The notes under the pieces are model-generated. The model had not been told where the DNA came from. It did not search any database and saw only the letters and a list, made by a program, of their open reading frames with translations. A stretch of DNA of 64,000 bases from Pseudomonas frederiksbergensis. GTDB taxonomy: Bacteria > Pseudomonadota > Gammaproteobacteria > Pseudomonadales > Pseudomonadaceae. The DNA is taken from contig NZ_JQGJ02000006.1 of assembly GCF_000802155.2 (NCBI RefSeq), positions 62,001-126,000 of the forward strand. The letters run 5' to 3'. Position numbers and translations under genes: made by a program. This document shows, piece by piece, positions 1 to 8,272 of this stretch; positions within the stretch are counted from its first letter, which is position 1; each line of letters starts with the position of its first letter.

Positions 1-83
1 GCGGCTCCATTGTGGTGGTGGTCAGCGGGCGCAACGTCGACACCGAACAACATGCCCGCGTGATCGCCGGCGCCAACGCTTGA
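1..83 (+). CDS. eutB: C-terminal end of a PLP-dependent threonine dehydratase-like protein (EutB type), cut by the window edge
   Basis: Only the last 26 codons are present, ending in TGA at 81-83. The tail reads VVVVSGRNVD, which resembles the glycine-containing beta strand near the C-terminus of fold-type II serine/threonine dehydratases. It lies 22 bp upstream of an ornithine cyclodeaminase-like gene, and this pair (EutB-EutC) is known in hydroxyectoine utilisation clusters, where it is thought to help convert hydroxyectoine to ectoine. The assignment rests mainly on this context because most of the protein is outside the window. Confidence 0.5.
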   Translation, partial: GSIVVVVSGRNVDTEQHARVIAGANA

Positions 84-105
84 TCACCCATTAACGGAGC
101 CTGCC

Positions 106-1098
106 ATGAGTGAAGTCACCCTATTGAGCGAAGTCGACCTGCGCAGCTGCGTGGCCCTCGATCTGGCGAGTATCGATGCCGTCGAACAGGCCTTCGTGCT
201 GCTGGCCACCGCCGCCGTGGCGATGCCGCCGATCCTGCGGTTGGACATTCCCGAGCACAACGGTGAAGTGGATGTGAAGACCGCTTACCTGCCGGGCCTG
301 GAACGCTTCGCCATCAAGGTCAGCCCGGGTTTTTTCGATAATCCCAAGCTTGGCCTGCCCAGCCTCAACGGCATGATGATGCTGCTCTCGGCACGCACCG
401 GTTTGCTGGAGGCGCTGCTGCTGGACAACGGCTACCTCACCGCCGTGCGCACCGCTGCAGCGGGTGCGGTGGCGGCCCGTTGCCTGTCTCGCGAGGACAG
501 CCGCAGCGTCGCGCTGATCGGTGCCGGCGAGCAGGCGGCGTTGCAGCTTCAGGCGCTGCGCCTGGTGCGGCCCATCGACGAGGTGCGGGTCTGGGCGCGT
601 GATGGACAAAAAGCCAAGGCATTCAGTCAGGCGTTGGCACGTGAAACCGGCCTGGCCGTCACACCAGGCGCGTCCATTGACGCTGCCCTGGAAGGCGTGG
701 ACATCGCCATCACCTGCACACCCAGTCGCGAACCTTTGATCGAAGCCCGTCATTTGCACCCCGGCCTGCACATCACCGCGATGGGCTCGGACGCGGAACA
801 CAAGAACGAGATTTCCCCGCAAGCCCTGGCCGCCGTCGACTGCTATGTCGCCGATCGCCTGAGCCAGACCCGCGTGCTCGGCGAGCTGCACCATGCCCTC
901 GCGGCAGGCACCGTTCGCGATGACCTGGCGTTGATGGAATTGGGACGGGTGTTGGCGGGGCAGCGGCTCGGGCGCACCGATGCGGCGCAAGTGACGCTGT
1001 GCGACCTCACCGGTACCGGCGCCCAGGACACCGCTATCGCCAACCTCGCTTTCGAGCGGGCAAAAGCGGCGGGCAAGGGCTTTGCGTTCGATCGCTAA
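106..1098 (+). CDS. eutC: EutC: ornithine cyclodeaminase/mu-crystallin family protein of ectoine/hydroxyectoine utilisation
   Basis: This is a 330-residue protein of the ornithine cyclodeaminase/alanine dehydrogenase-like family. The family segment LTAVRTAAAGAVAA is at residues 111-124, an NAD-binding glycine motif IGAGEQA at 138-144, and the conserved MGSD turn near 226-229. The start ATG follows a GGAG ribosome site. It sits between the end of an eutB-like gene and doeA, matching the eutBC-doeAB order of hydroxyectoine degradation clusters. By family knowledge it acts in the cytoplasm with EutB on the hydroxylated ring or its derivative; the exact reaction is not settled by sequence. True ornithine cyclodeaminase is the alternative, but the neighbours argue against it. 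Confidence 0.82.
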   Translation: MSEVTLLSEVDLRSCVALDLASIDAVEQAFVLLATAAVAMPPILRLDIPEHNGEVDVKTAYLPGLERFAIKVSPGFFDNPKLGLPSLNGMMMLLSARTGLLEALLLDNGYLTAVRTAAAGAVAARCLSREDSRSVALIGAGEQAALQLQALRLVRPIDEVRVWARDGQKAKAFSQALARETGLAVTPGASIDAALEGVDIAITCTPSREPLIEARHLHPGLHITAMGSDAEHKNEISPQALAAVDCYVADRLSQTRVLGELHHALAAGTVRDDLALMELGRVLAGQRLGRTDAAQVTLCDLTGTGAQDTAIANLAFERAKAAGKGFAFDR

Positions 1099-1138
1099 CC
1101 ATTTTTCATTCGTGCTTCATTGATCAGAGGGCAGGTGG

Positions 1139-2329
1139 ATGTCAGAGATAGTCGTCAATCTTCCGTTCCAGCGGGAGGAATACGCCCAGCGCCTGGCGAA
1201 GGTTCGCGCGGCCATGCAGGCCCAAGGGCTGGAGCTGCTGCTGGTCACCGATCCATCGAACATGGCCTGGCTCACCGGCTATGACGGCTGGTCGTTCTAT
1301 GTGCACCAGTGCGTGCTGCTGGCGCTGGAGGGCGAGCCCGTGTGGTTCGGTCGCGGCCAGGATGCCAACGGTGCCAGGCGCACGGTGTTCATGCACGCCG
1401 ACAACATCGTCGGTTACCCGGACATCTACGTGCAGTCCCGCGAGCGCCATCCCATGGACTATTTGTCCCGCGAAGTGATCATCGCCCGTGGCTGGGGCGC
1501 GCTGAGCATCGGCGTCGAAATGGACAACTATTACTTCAGCGCCGCTGCGTACCTGTCGCTGCAAAAGCATTTGCCCGAGGCAAAACTGGTGGATGCGGTA
1601 GGCCTGGTGAATTGGCAGCGTGCGGTCAAGTCGCCCCAGGAGATCGCCTACATGCGCATCGCTGCGCGCATCGTCGAGAACATGCACGGTCGGATACTCG
1701 AACGGATCGAGCCGGGCATGCGCAAGAATGAACTGGTGGCCGAGATCTACAGCAGCGGCATCCTCGGTGCCGACGGCCATGGCGGAGACTATCCGGCCAT
1801 CGTGCCGCTGTTGCCCACCGGGGCTGATGCCAGCGCGCCGCACCTGACCTGGGATGATTCGCCGTTCGAACGGGGCGCCGGGACCTTCTTCGAAATCGCC
1901 GGTTGCTACAAGCGTTACCACTGCCCGCTGTCGCGCACCATTTACCTGGGCAAGCCGCCGCAGCATTTCCTCGAGGGTGAAAAAGCCGTGGTCGAAGGCA
2001 TCGCCGCGGGCCTGGACGCGGCCAAGCCGGGCAACACCACCGGTGACATCGCCGTGGCGTTCTTCAAGGTGTTGGAGAAGTTCGGCATCCACAAGGACAG
2101 CCGTTGCGGCTACCCCATCGGCATCAGTTATCCACCGGATTGGGGCGAGCGCACCATGAGCCTGCGTCCCGGCGACAACAGCGTGTTGCAACCGGGCATG
2201 ACCTTCCACTTCATGCCGGGGCTGTGGATGGACGATTGGGGCCTGGAAATTACCGAGAGCATCCTGATCACCGAGACTGGCGTCGAGACGCTGTGCAACG
2301 TGCCTCGTCAATTGTTCGTGAAGGATTGA
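1139..2329 (+). CDS. doeA: Ectoine hydrolase DoeA (M24 peptidase/creatinase fold)
   Basis: The 396-residue protein has a creatinase N-terminal domain (about residues 15-160, with LTGYDGW near 44) and a pita-bread M24 domain from about 170 to the end. DoeA opens the ectoine ring to give mainly N-alpha-acetyl-L-2,4-diaminobutyrate. M24 relatives include Xaa-Pro dipeptidases and creatinases, but the directly following doeB and the rest of the doe cluster make ectoine hydrolase the best call. The stop codon is 3 bp before the doeB start, so the two are almost certainly co-transcribed. The ATG at 1139 follows an AGGTGG-like ribosome site. Confidence 0.9.
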   Translation: MSEIVVNLPFQREEYAQRLAKVRAAMQAQGLELLLVTDPSNMAWLTGYDGWSFYVHQCVLLALEGEPVWFGRGQDANGARRTVFMHADNIVGYPDIYVQSRERHPMDYLSREVIIARGWGALSIGVEMDNYYFSAAAYLSLQKHLPEAKLVDAVGLVNWQRAVKSPQEIAYMRIAARIVENMHGRILERIEPGMRKNELVAEIYSSGILGADGHGGDYPAIVPLLPTGADASAPHLTWDDSPFERGAGTFFEIAGCYKRYHCPLSRTIYLGKPPQHFLEGEKAVVEGIAAGLDAAKPGNTTGDIAVAFFKVLEKFGIHKDSRCGYPIGISYPPDWGERTMSLRPGDNSVLQPGMTFHFMPGLWMDDWGLEITESILITETGVETLCNVPRQLFVKD

Positions 2330-2332
2330 GCC

Positions 2333-3334
2333 ATGTCCGATTTGCCCAACAATCCCATCAGCGCCACGGTTGATTTCAGCCGCGAGGGCGTACAGCACGG
2401 TTTTCTCAAGCTGCCGTATTCGCGGGACGATTCGGCCTGGGGCGCGGTGATGATCCCCATCACCGTGATCCAGCGCGGCAGCGGCCCGACCGCGCTGCTC
2501 AGCGGTGGCAATCACGGCGACGAATACGAAGGCCCGGTGGCCCTGAGCAAACTGGCCCAGCAATTGACGGCTGAAGACGTGAGCGGGCGGGTGATCATCG
2601 TTCCGTTCATGAACACCCCGGCCTTCCATGCCGGACGCCGGACTTCGCCCATCGACAAGGGCAACCTCAACCGTAGCTTTCCCGGCAGGCCGGACGGCAA
2701 CGTCACCGAGAAAATCGCCGACTACTTCAATCGCACCTTGCTGCCCTTGGCCGACATTGTGCTGGACATTCATTCCGGCGGGCGGACCCTGGATTTCCTG
2801 CCATTCGCCGCCTGCCACGTCTTGTCCGACAAGCAGCAACAGGCGCGCTGCGAGGCCGGGATGCTGGCGTTCAACGCGCCGTATTGCATGCGCATGCTGG
2901 AGCTGGATGCCGGATCGATGTACGACACCGCAGCGGAGTCCCAGGGCAAGGTGTTCGTCACCACCGAGCTGGGCGGCGGCGGTTCGTCCACGGCCCGAAG
3001 CGTGGCGATTGCCGAGCGCGGGGTGCGCAACCTGCTGATCCACACTGGCATCCTGCGGGGCTCGATCGAATTGCAGCCCTCACTGATGCTCGATATGCCG
3101 GACGCCAGTTGCTTCATTGCCAGTGAGCACAACGGCTTGTTGGAGATGTGCCGTGACCTTGGGGAAAACGTCACCCAGGGTGAGGTAGTGGCGCGCATCC
3201 ATGACACCACCCGCAGCGGCGTCGCCCCGGTGCAATACCGCGCCGCCCGCAGCGGCCTCCTGGCTGCCCGGCACTTTCCCGGGCTGGTGCAGTGTGGCGA
3301 TACGCTGGTGGTGATTGCGGATGTGTTGGCGTGA
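2333..3334 (+). CDS. doeB: N-alpha-acetyl-L-2,4-diaminobutyrate deacetylase DoeB
   Basis: This 333-residue protein belongs to the succinylglutamate desuccinylase/aspartoacylase zinc hydrolase family. The GGNHGDEYEG motif places probable zinc ligands at His61 and Glu64, and LDIHSGG gives the third ligand at His147. It removes acetate from the DoeA product to yield L-2,4-diaminobutyrate. It is tightly coupled to doeA (3 bp gap). After its stop there is a 96 bp spacer with a palindromic repeat before doeX, so the operon may be punctuated here. Confidence 0.9.
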   Translation: MSDLPNNPISATVDFSREGVQHGFLKLPYSRDDSAWGAVMIPITVIQRGSGPTALLSGGNHGDEYEGPVALSKLAQQLTAEDVSGRVIIVPFMNTPAFHAGRRTSPIDKGNLNRSFPGRPDGNVTEKIADYFNRTLLPLADIVLDIHSGGRTLDFLPFAACHVLSDKQQQARCEAGMLAFNAPYCMRMLELDAGSMYDTAAESQGKVFVTTELGGGGSSTARSVAIAERGVRNLLIHTGILRGSIELQPSLMLDMPDASCFIASEHNGLLEMCRDLGENVTQGEVVARIHDTTRSGVAPVQYRAARSGLLAARHFPGLVQCGDTLVVIADVLA

Positions 3335-3353
3335 TCAGGCTGCGCGTGACCTT

Positions 3354-3383
3354 TGTGGCGAGGGGATAAATCCCCTCGCCACA
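3354..3383. repeat. REP-like palindrome between doeB and doeX
   Basis: A perfect inverted repeat with 13 bp arms (TGTGGCGAGGGGA and TCCCCTCGCCACA) and a 4-nt TAAA loop lies 20 bp after the doeB stop. It has no T-tract on the plus strand, so it is not a classical terminator. The TGTGGCGAGGGG arm is the type of dispersed palindrome common between genes of the P. fluorescens group. As RNA it could stabilise the doeAB 3' end. Confidence 0.75.
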
Positions 3384-3430
3384 ATTGATGTCTGTCTGGA
3401 AGTTTTCTGTAACCACCCGGAGCCCGGCCC

Positions 3431-3910
3431 ATGCACAAGCTCGATCGCTACGACCTCAAGATCCTGCAGATCCTCGCCGAGGACGGGCGGATTACCAAGT
3501 CGAGCCTGGCCGAAGCCATCAACCTGTCGGTGACGCCGGCCTGGGAGCGGGTGCGCAAGTTGGAAGCGGCGGGCCTGATCGTCGGTTACCGGGCGCAGGT
3601 CGATTGGGCCGCGGTGTTCAAGCGTCAGCAAGTGCTGGTGGAAATCACCCTGGCCCGGCACACCGCCCAGGACATGCGCCGTTTCGAGCAACGGATGATC
3701 GCCGCGCCCGAAGTGGCGTTCTGTTATGCCACCGGTGGCGGTGTCGATTACCTGGCGATGATCCAGGCACCGGATGTCGATGCCTACCAGCGCTTCGTCG
3801 ATCAATTGCTGCTCGAAGACCTCGGCATCGAACGCTATTTCACCTACATCGTCACCAAGACCATCAAGACCGCCGGTGCGTTGCCGGCGGAGCTGGCGCC
3901 ATCCGCCTGA
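3431..3910 (+). CDS. doeX: DoeX: Lrp/AsnC-family regulator of ectoine degradation
   Basis: The 159-residue protein has an N-terminal winged helix-turn-helix (about residues 4-60; recognition region around SLAEAINLSVTPAWERVRKL) and a C-terminal RAM/AsnC ligand-binding domain (about 65-150). In Halomonas, DoeX binds upstream of doeA and responds to diaminobutyrate derivatives; here it lies between doeB and doeC. A REP palindrome upstream and a 130 bp gap downstream suggest it may have its own transcription control. Other AsnC regulators would look similar, so the name relies on context. Confidence 0.85.
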   Translation: MHKLDRYDLKILQILAEDGRITKSSLAEAINLSVTPAWERVRKLEAAGLIVGYRAQVDWAAVFKRQQVLVEITLARHTAQDMRRFEQRMIAAPEVAFCYATGGGVDYLAMIQAPDVDAYQRFVDQLLLEDLGIERYFTYIVTKTIKTAGALPAELAPSA

Positions 3911-4040
3911 GCACCGCAGAAAACGCTCTTCAGCGGGTTCTTTCCAGAAAAAAACCAAGGTCTGACCCCACTCGAACACCCGAAAGCCCAAGTGCCGCTG
4001 GCCTAGCATGGATTCACGCAAACGGTCTGGAGTGAACGTC

Positions 4041-5528
4041 ATGCCTTACCAACATCCGCTGCTGTTCAAAGCGCTTTGCTACATCGACGGCCATTGGGTC
4101 CACAGCGACAGCGGCCATAGCGTGGCCGTCCACAACCCGGCCAACCGCACCGTCATCGGTCATGTGCCGATGCTTGATCAACCGCAGATCGTCGCGGCGG
4201 TGGACGCGGCGCATCGTGCATTCCCGGCGTGGCGCGAGCAAAGCCTGGAGACCCGGGGCGCGCTGCTGCGGCGCTGGGCGGCGTTGATCACCGAGCACAG
4301 CGAAGACCTGGCGCGCATTCTCAGTCTGGAGCAGGGCAAGCCGCTGGCCGAATCCCGTGGCGAAATCGCCTATGCCGCGAGTTTCATCCCGTGGTTTGCC
4401 GAGGAGGCCCGGCGTCTATACGGCCAGAACATTCCGAGCCATATCCCCAATGCTCACCTGGGCACCATCAAGGAACCCGTGGGCGTCTGCGCGCTGCTCA
4501 CGCCATGGAACTTCCCGTCGGCGATGATCACCCGCAAAGCCGCCGCCGCCCTGGCCGCCGGTTGCACGGTGGTGATCAAACCGGCCCACGAGACACCGTA
4601 TTCGGCCCTGGCGTTGGCGCAGTTGGCCGAGGAGGCAGGCTTTCCGGCCGGGGTGTTCAACGTGGTCCTGGGCGAGCCGCAAATGGCCATGCAAACCCTG
4701 GTCAAGGACCGTCGCGTACGTTCTGTGAGCTTTACCGGCTCGACCCGGGTCGGGAAGCTGGTGTTGCAAGCGGCGGCCCATGACGTGAAGAAAGTCGCGT
4801 TGGAGTTGGGCGGCAATGCGCCGTTCATTGTCTGCGCCGATGCCGATCTGGCCTTGGCGGTGAAAGTCGCTGTAGAGGCGAAGTTCCAGACCTCTGGTCA
4901 GGATTGCTGCGCGGCCAACCGAATCATGGTGCAGCGTCCGGTCTACCAGGCATTTCTCACTCGCTTCGCCGCCGCCGTGCGCGCCTTGCGCGTCGGGCCG
5001 GCCATGGTCGATCAACAGGAACAGGGCGTGGATGTCGGCCCATTGATGCATCAGGCCGCGCTGGATGCGACCGTCGATCGTGTCGCCGATGCCTTGCACC
5101 TTGGCGCCCAGCGCCTGGTGGGTGGCGAGGCCCACGCCTTGGGCGGGTTGTTCTACCAACCCACCGTGCTGGCTGATGTCACACCGCAGATGCGCATCTA
5201 CCGCGAGGAAAATTTCGCGCCCATCGCCGGGGTGATGCCGTTCGACACCTTGGACGAAGCCGTCGAATTGGCCAACGACACCGAGTACGGACTGGCCGCC
5301 TATATTTGCTCCAACCGCCTGGATGTCATCTACCCGCTGATCCGCCGTCTCGACCACGCCATGGTTGCGGTCAACGGCGTCAAGTTCACCGGCCACCCGA
5401 TTCCCTTCGGTGGCATGAAAGCCTCCGGCCTCGGCCGCGAGGGCGGCACCGAAGGCTTCGAGCCTTTCGTCGAAACCAAATATTTTTGCCTGCACCATCA
5501 AGGCCAGTTCCCAGGAGAGTCCGCATGA
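4041..5528 (+). CDS. doeC: DoeC: aldehyde dehydrogenase, aspartate-semialdehyde to aspartate step
   Basis: A 495-residue NAD(P)-dependent aldehyde dehydrogenase of the succinate-semialdehyde dehydrogenase type. The general base is Glu255 in LELGGNAPF, and the nucleophile is expected at Cys289 in GQDCC; the second cysteine follows immediately, where this subfamily usually has its extra Cys one residue later. The cofactor segment TPWNFPS is at 154-160. DoeC oxidises the semialdehyde left after DoeD transamination. I chose the ATG at 4041 over the in-frame ATG at 4008 because a TGGAGTG ribosome site sits just before it. The stop overlaps the doeD start by 4 bp (ATGA). Confidence 0.86.
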   Translation: MPYQHPLLFKALCYIDGHWVHSDSGHSVAVHNPANRTVIGHVPMLDQPQIVAAVDAAHRAFPAWREQSLETRGALLRRWAALITEHSEDLARILSLEQGKPLAESRGEIAYAASFIPWFAEEARRLYGQNIPSHIPNAHLGTIKEPVGVCALLTPWNFPSAMITRKAAAALAAGCTVVIKPAHETPYSALALAQLAEEAGFPAGVFNVVLGEPQMAMQTLVKDRRVRSVSFTGSTRVGKLVLQAAAHDVKKVALELGGNAPFIVCADADLALAVKVAVEAKFQTSGQDCCAANRIMVQRPVYQAFLTRFAAAVRALRVGPAMVDQQEQGVDVGPLMHQAALDATVDRVADALHLGAQRLVGGEAHALGGLFYQPTVLADVTPQMRIYREENFAPIAGVMPFDTLDEAVELANDTEYGLAAYICSNRLDVIYPLIRRLDHAMVAVNGVKFTGHPIPFGGMKASGLGREGGTEGFEPFVETKYFCLHHQGQFPGESA

Positions 5529-6910
5529 GCCAAGACTTCAACACGCTGTTCGAACAAGACCGTGCGCATTTCATGCACCCCTCGACCCACGCCCATGACC
5601 ACGCCAGTGGCGCGCTCAAGGGCCGGATCATCAAGAGTGCTTCGGGCGTTCGCATTCGCGACCATGAAGGCCGTGAGTTCATCGACGCTTTTGCCGGCCT
5701 CTACTGCGTGAACATCGGCTACGGCCGCACCGAGGTCGCCGACGCCATCTACAAGCAGGCCAAGGAACTGGCCTACTACCACACCTACGTCGGCCATTCG
5801 AGCGAGGCGATCATCGAGCTGTCCAGCCGCATCATGGATTGGGCGCCGGAGGGAATGAAGAAGGTTTACTACGGCTTGTCCGGCTCCGATGCCAACGAGA
5901 CCCAAATCAAACTGGTGCGTTACTACAACAACGTGCTGGGCCGGCCGCAGAAGAAGAAAATCATCTCCCGTGACCGTGGCTACCACGGGTCGGGCATCAT
6001 GACCGGCAGCCTGACCGGTCTCCCGGCGTTCCACCAGCATTTCGACCTGCCTGCGGAAGGGGTCAAGCACACCGTGTGTCCGCATTGGTATCGCAAGGCC
6101 CCGGCGGGCATGGACGAAGCGGCCTTCGTGCGTTATTGCGCCGACGAACTGGAAAAAATGATCCTCGCCGAAGGCCCGGACACCGTGGCGGCGTTCATCG
6201 GCGAACCGCTGATGGGCACCGGTGGCATCATCGTTCCTCCCGCCGGTTACTGGGATGCGATCCAGGCCGTGTTGAAGAAATACGACGTGTTGTTGATTGC
6301 CGACGAGGTGGTCTGCGCATTCGGCCGCCTCGGTTCGAAAATGGGCAGCCAGCGCTATGGCATGAAGCCGGACCTGATCACTACTGCCAAAGGCCTGACC
6401 AGTGCCTATGCACCTTTGTCGGCGGTGATCATCGGGGAAAAGGTCTGGAGCGTGATTGAAAAAGCCTCCCAGGCCGAAGGGGCCATGGGCCATGGCTGGA
6501 CCTATTCCGGCCACCCGATCTGTGCGGCGGCGGCGCTGGCGAACCTCGACATCCTCGAACGGGAACACCTCACGGCCAACGCCGAGGAGGTGGGCGGCTA
6601 TCTCAATCGCCGCCTGCGTGAAACCCTCGAAGGTCATCCGCTGGTGGGCGAGGTGCGCGGAGACGGCATGCTGGCGGCGGTGGAATTCATGGCCGACCGC
6701 GAACAGCGCACGGCGTTCGACCCGGCGCTCAAGGTCGGCCCCAAGGTCTCGGCCGCCTGCCTTGAGCGCGGCATGATCGCCCGCGCCATGCCCCACGGCG
6801 ACATCCTGGGCTTCGCCCCGCCCTTGATCCTGACCCGCGAGGATGCGGACCTGATTGTCGACATCACCAAGGGGGCGATCGACCAGGTGGCGGGTGAGGT
6901 GTTGGGTTGA
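5525..6910 (+). CDS. doeD: DoeD: L-2,4-diaminobutyrate transaminase (class III PLP aminotransferase)
   Basis: A 461-residue omega-aminotransferase. The PLP lysine is Lys289 in TTAKGLTSAYAP, preceded by the cofactor-binding Asp260-Glu261 pair in LIADEVV. It transfers the terminal amino group of diaminobutyrate to a keto acid, giving aspartate 4-semialdehyde for DoeC. The ATG overlaps the doeC stop, and the preceding GGAGAG serves as ribosome site. It is the last gene of the doe group and is followed by a bidirectional terminator at 6981-7018. Class III aminotransferases vary widely in substrate; the cluster supports this one. Confidence 0.88.
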   Translation: MSQDFNTLFEQDRAHFMHPSTHAHDHASGALKGRIIKSASGVRIRDHEGREFIDAFAGLYCVNIGYGRTEVADAIYKQAKELAYYHTYVGHSSEAIIELSSRIMDWAPEGMKKVYYGLSGSDANETQIKLVRYYNNVLGRPQKKKIISRDRGYHGSGIMTGSLTGLPAFHQHFDLPAEGVKHTVCPHWYRKAPAGMDEAAFVRYCADELEKMILAEGPDTVAAFIGEPLMGTGGIIVPPAGYWDAIQAVLKKYDVLLIADEVVCAFGRLGSKMGSQRYGMKPDLITTAKGLTSAYAPLSAVIIGEKVWSVIEKASQAEGAMGHGWTYSGHPICAAAALANLDILEREHLTANAEEVGGYLNRRLRETLEGHPLVGEVRGDGMLAAVEFMADREQRTAFDPALKVGPKVSAACLERGMIARAMPHGDILGFAPPLILTREDADLIVDITKGAIDQVAGEVLG

Positions 6911-6980
6911 ACTGAGTCAATAATTTTTCAGGACACCAATATCCTGTGGCGAGCATTGAAGCGAGTGGAGTTTAGCCAAT

Positions 6981-7018
6981 AAAAAGCCCGCCCGATCATG
7001 CGATCGGGCGGGCTTTTT
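6981..7018. terminator. Bidirectional intrinsic terminator between doeD and yhcB
   Basis: The arms AAAAAGCCCGCCCGATC and GATCGGGCGGGCTTTTT are perfectly complementary around an ATGC loop, with A and T runs on the outside. It serves the convergent genes doeD (plus) and yhcB (minus). Confidence 0.88.
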
Positions 7019-7033
7019 GGTGTCGCTGCGAAA

Positions 7034-7471
7034 CTACTTCTTCAAACCGTAATGCTCATCGAGCATGCCGGGCGAGTTCGGGGCCTTGGGCGCGTAGTCC
7101 CGTGGTGGTTCCTGGATCCCTTTTGGCGGGGTCAGGCGTTCCCGTGGGGTCTGCGTCGCATCGGCTTGCAGGGCGGCGAGCAGGCGCTGGCGGGTCTGCT
7201 CGTCCAGGGCCAGGCGGTTGGCGCCCTCGGACAGATGATCCTGGACTTCCTGGTAGCTCTGGGTGAGTTTTTTCACCAGGGAGGCGGTGCTGTTGAAGTG
7301 AGTGACCACTTCATTCTGATAACTGTCGAAACGTTCCTGGATGTCGTCCAGCTGACGTTGGGTGCTGTTGGGCACCGCGTTGGGCAGCAGGCGGGCAATC
7401 AGGAAACCAATGGCGACACCGGCAACCAGGGCAAGAGTCGGCAACAGCCAAACTAAGAGCGAGTGTTCCAC
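7034..7471 (-). CDS. yhcB: YhcB/ZapG-family inner-membrane protein (DUF1043)
   Basis: This 145-residue protein has one N-terminal membrane helix (about residues 5-28), a coiled-coil-rich middle (about 36-95) and a low-complexity proline-rich tail. Length and layout match the YhcB (DUF1043) family, linked in enterobacteria to coordination of envelope growth and division. It is encoded opposite the alpha/beta hydrolase-trpS-zapE group, the neighbourhood I know for it in Pseudomonas. The C-terminal PPRDYAPKAP segment varies between family members. Confidence 0.85.
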   Translation of the reverse strand: MEHSLLVWLLPTLALVAGVAIGFLIARLLPNAVPNSTQRQLDDIQERFDSYQNEVVTHFNSTASLVKKLTQSYQEVQDHLSEGANRLALDEQTRQRLLAALQADATQTPRERLTPPKGIQEPPRDYAPKAPNSPGMLDEHYGLKK

Positions 7472-7618
7472 GAGTCCTTCCTCTATAAACGGCTTTGCTT
7501 TACGTTAACGGCTCGGACCTGCGCTGTATACCGCGAAGAACATCGCAATGATGCCAGGCACAGACTTTTAGCTAGACGAGTCGACCCAATTCGAGGTCAC
7601 GGAGTTCTTTCCTTGCTT

Positions 7619-8248
7619 ATGCGCGAAACCCCTGTAGTCATCGATGGCCCGGTGGGCCAACTGGAAGCGTTGTACCTGGACAGCGAGGCCCCCCGTGGCC
7701 TGGCGCTGATTTGCCACCCGAACCCGGTGCAGGGCGGGACCATGCTCAACAAAGTGGTCTCGACCCTGCAACGCACCGCCCGCGACGCCGGCCTGGTTAC
7801 GTTGCGTTTCAATTATCGCGGCGTCGGCGCCAGTGCCGGCACGCATGACATGGGCACCGGGGAAGTGGACGATGCCCAGGCCGCGGCCGCCTGGCTGCTG
7901 GAAAAGCACCCCGGCCTGCCCCTGACCCTGTTCGGTTTCTCTTTCGGCGGCTTCGTTGCCGCGACCCTCGGCGGGCGCCTGCAAGCCCAGGGACAACCGG
8001 TCAAGCACCTGTTCATGGTGGCCCCCGCGGTGATGCGCCTGGACGAACAATCACCCTTGCCGACGGGCGGTGAGTTGACCGTGATCCAGCCGGAAACCGA
8101 CGAAGTGGTCGATCCGCAGTTGGTCTACGCATGGTCCGACGCGCTCCAACGCCCCCATGAGCTGCTGAAAGTGGCAGAATGCGGACACTTTTTTCATGGC
8201 AAGCTGACCGATCTCAAGGATCTGCTCCTGCCGCGCCTCTCGAATTGA
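7619..8248 (+). CDS. Small alpha/beta hydrolase
   Basis: A protein of about 209 residues with an alpha/beta-hydrolase core. The nucleophile elbow is GFSFGG (Ser near residue 106), an N-terminal HPNPVQGG segment forms the oxyanion-side loop, and a late CGHFFHG supplies the His. It belongs to a family of compact serine hydrolases of unknown substrate. The ATG at 7619 has a GGAG 14 nt upstream, which is far; an in-frame TTG at 7613 has better spacing (8 nt) and may be the real start, adding two residues. It is 24 bp upstream of trpS and probably co-transcribed with it. Confidence 0.8.
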   Translation: MRETPVVIDGPVGQLEALYLDSEAPRGLALICHPNPVQGGTMLNKVVSTLQRTARDAGLVTLRFNYRGVGASAGTHDMGTGEVDDAQAAAAWLLEKHPGLPLTLFGFSFGGFVAATLGGRLQAQGQPVKHLFMVAPAVMRLDEQSPLPTGGELTVIQPETDEVVDPQLVYAWSDALQRPHELLKVAECGHFFHGKLTDLKDLLLPRLSN

Positions 8249-8272
8249 CAGCAGTCTGACAAGCGATAACCC

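Noticed and set aside
1142..3043. 633-codon minus-strand open frame opposite doeA-doeB
   Set aside because: It is antisense to two clearly recognised genes and its translation is Gln/His/Arg/Gly-rich, typical of a shadow frame in GC-rich DNA.
6998..7456. 152-codon plus-strand frame opposite yhcB
   Set aside because: It starts inside the terminator loop and lies over yhcB, whose membrane and coiled-coil layout is a known family.
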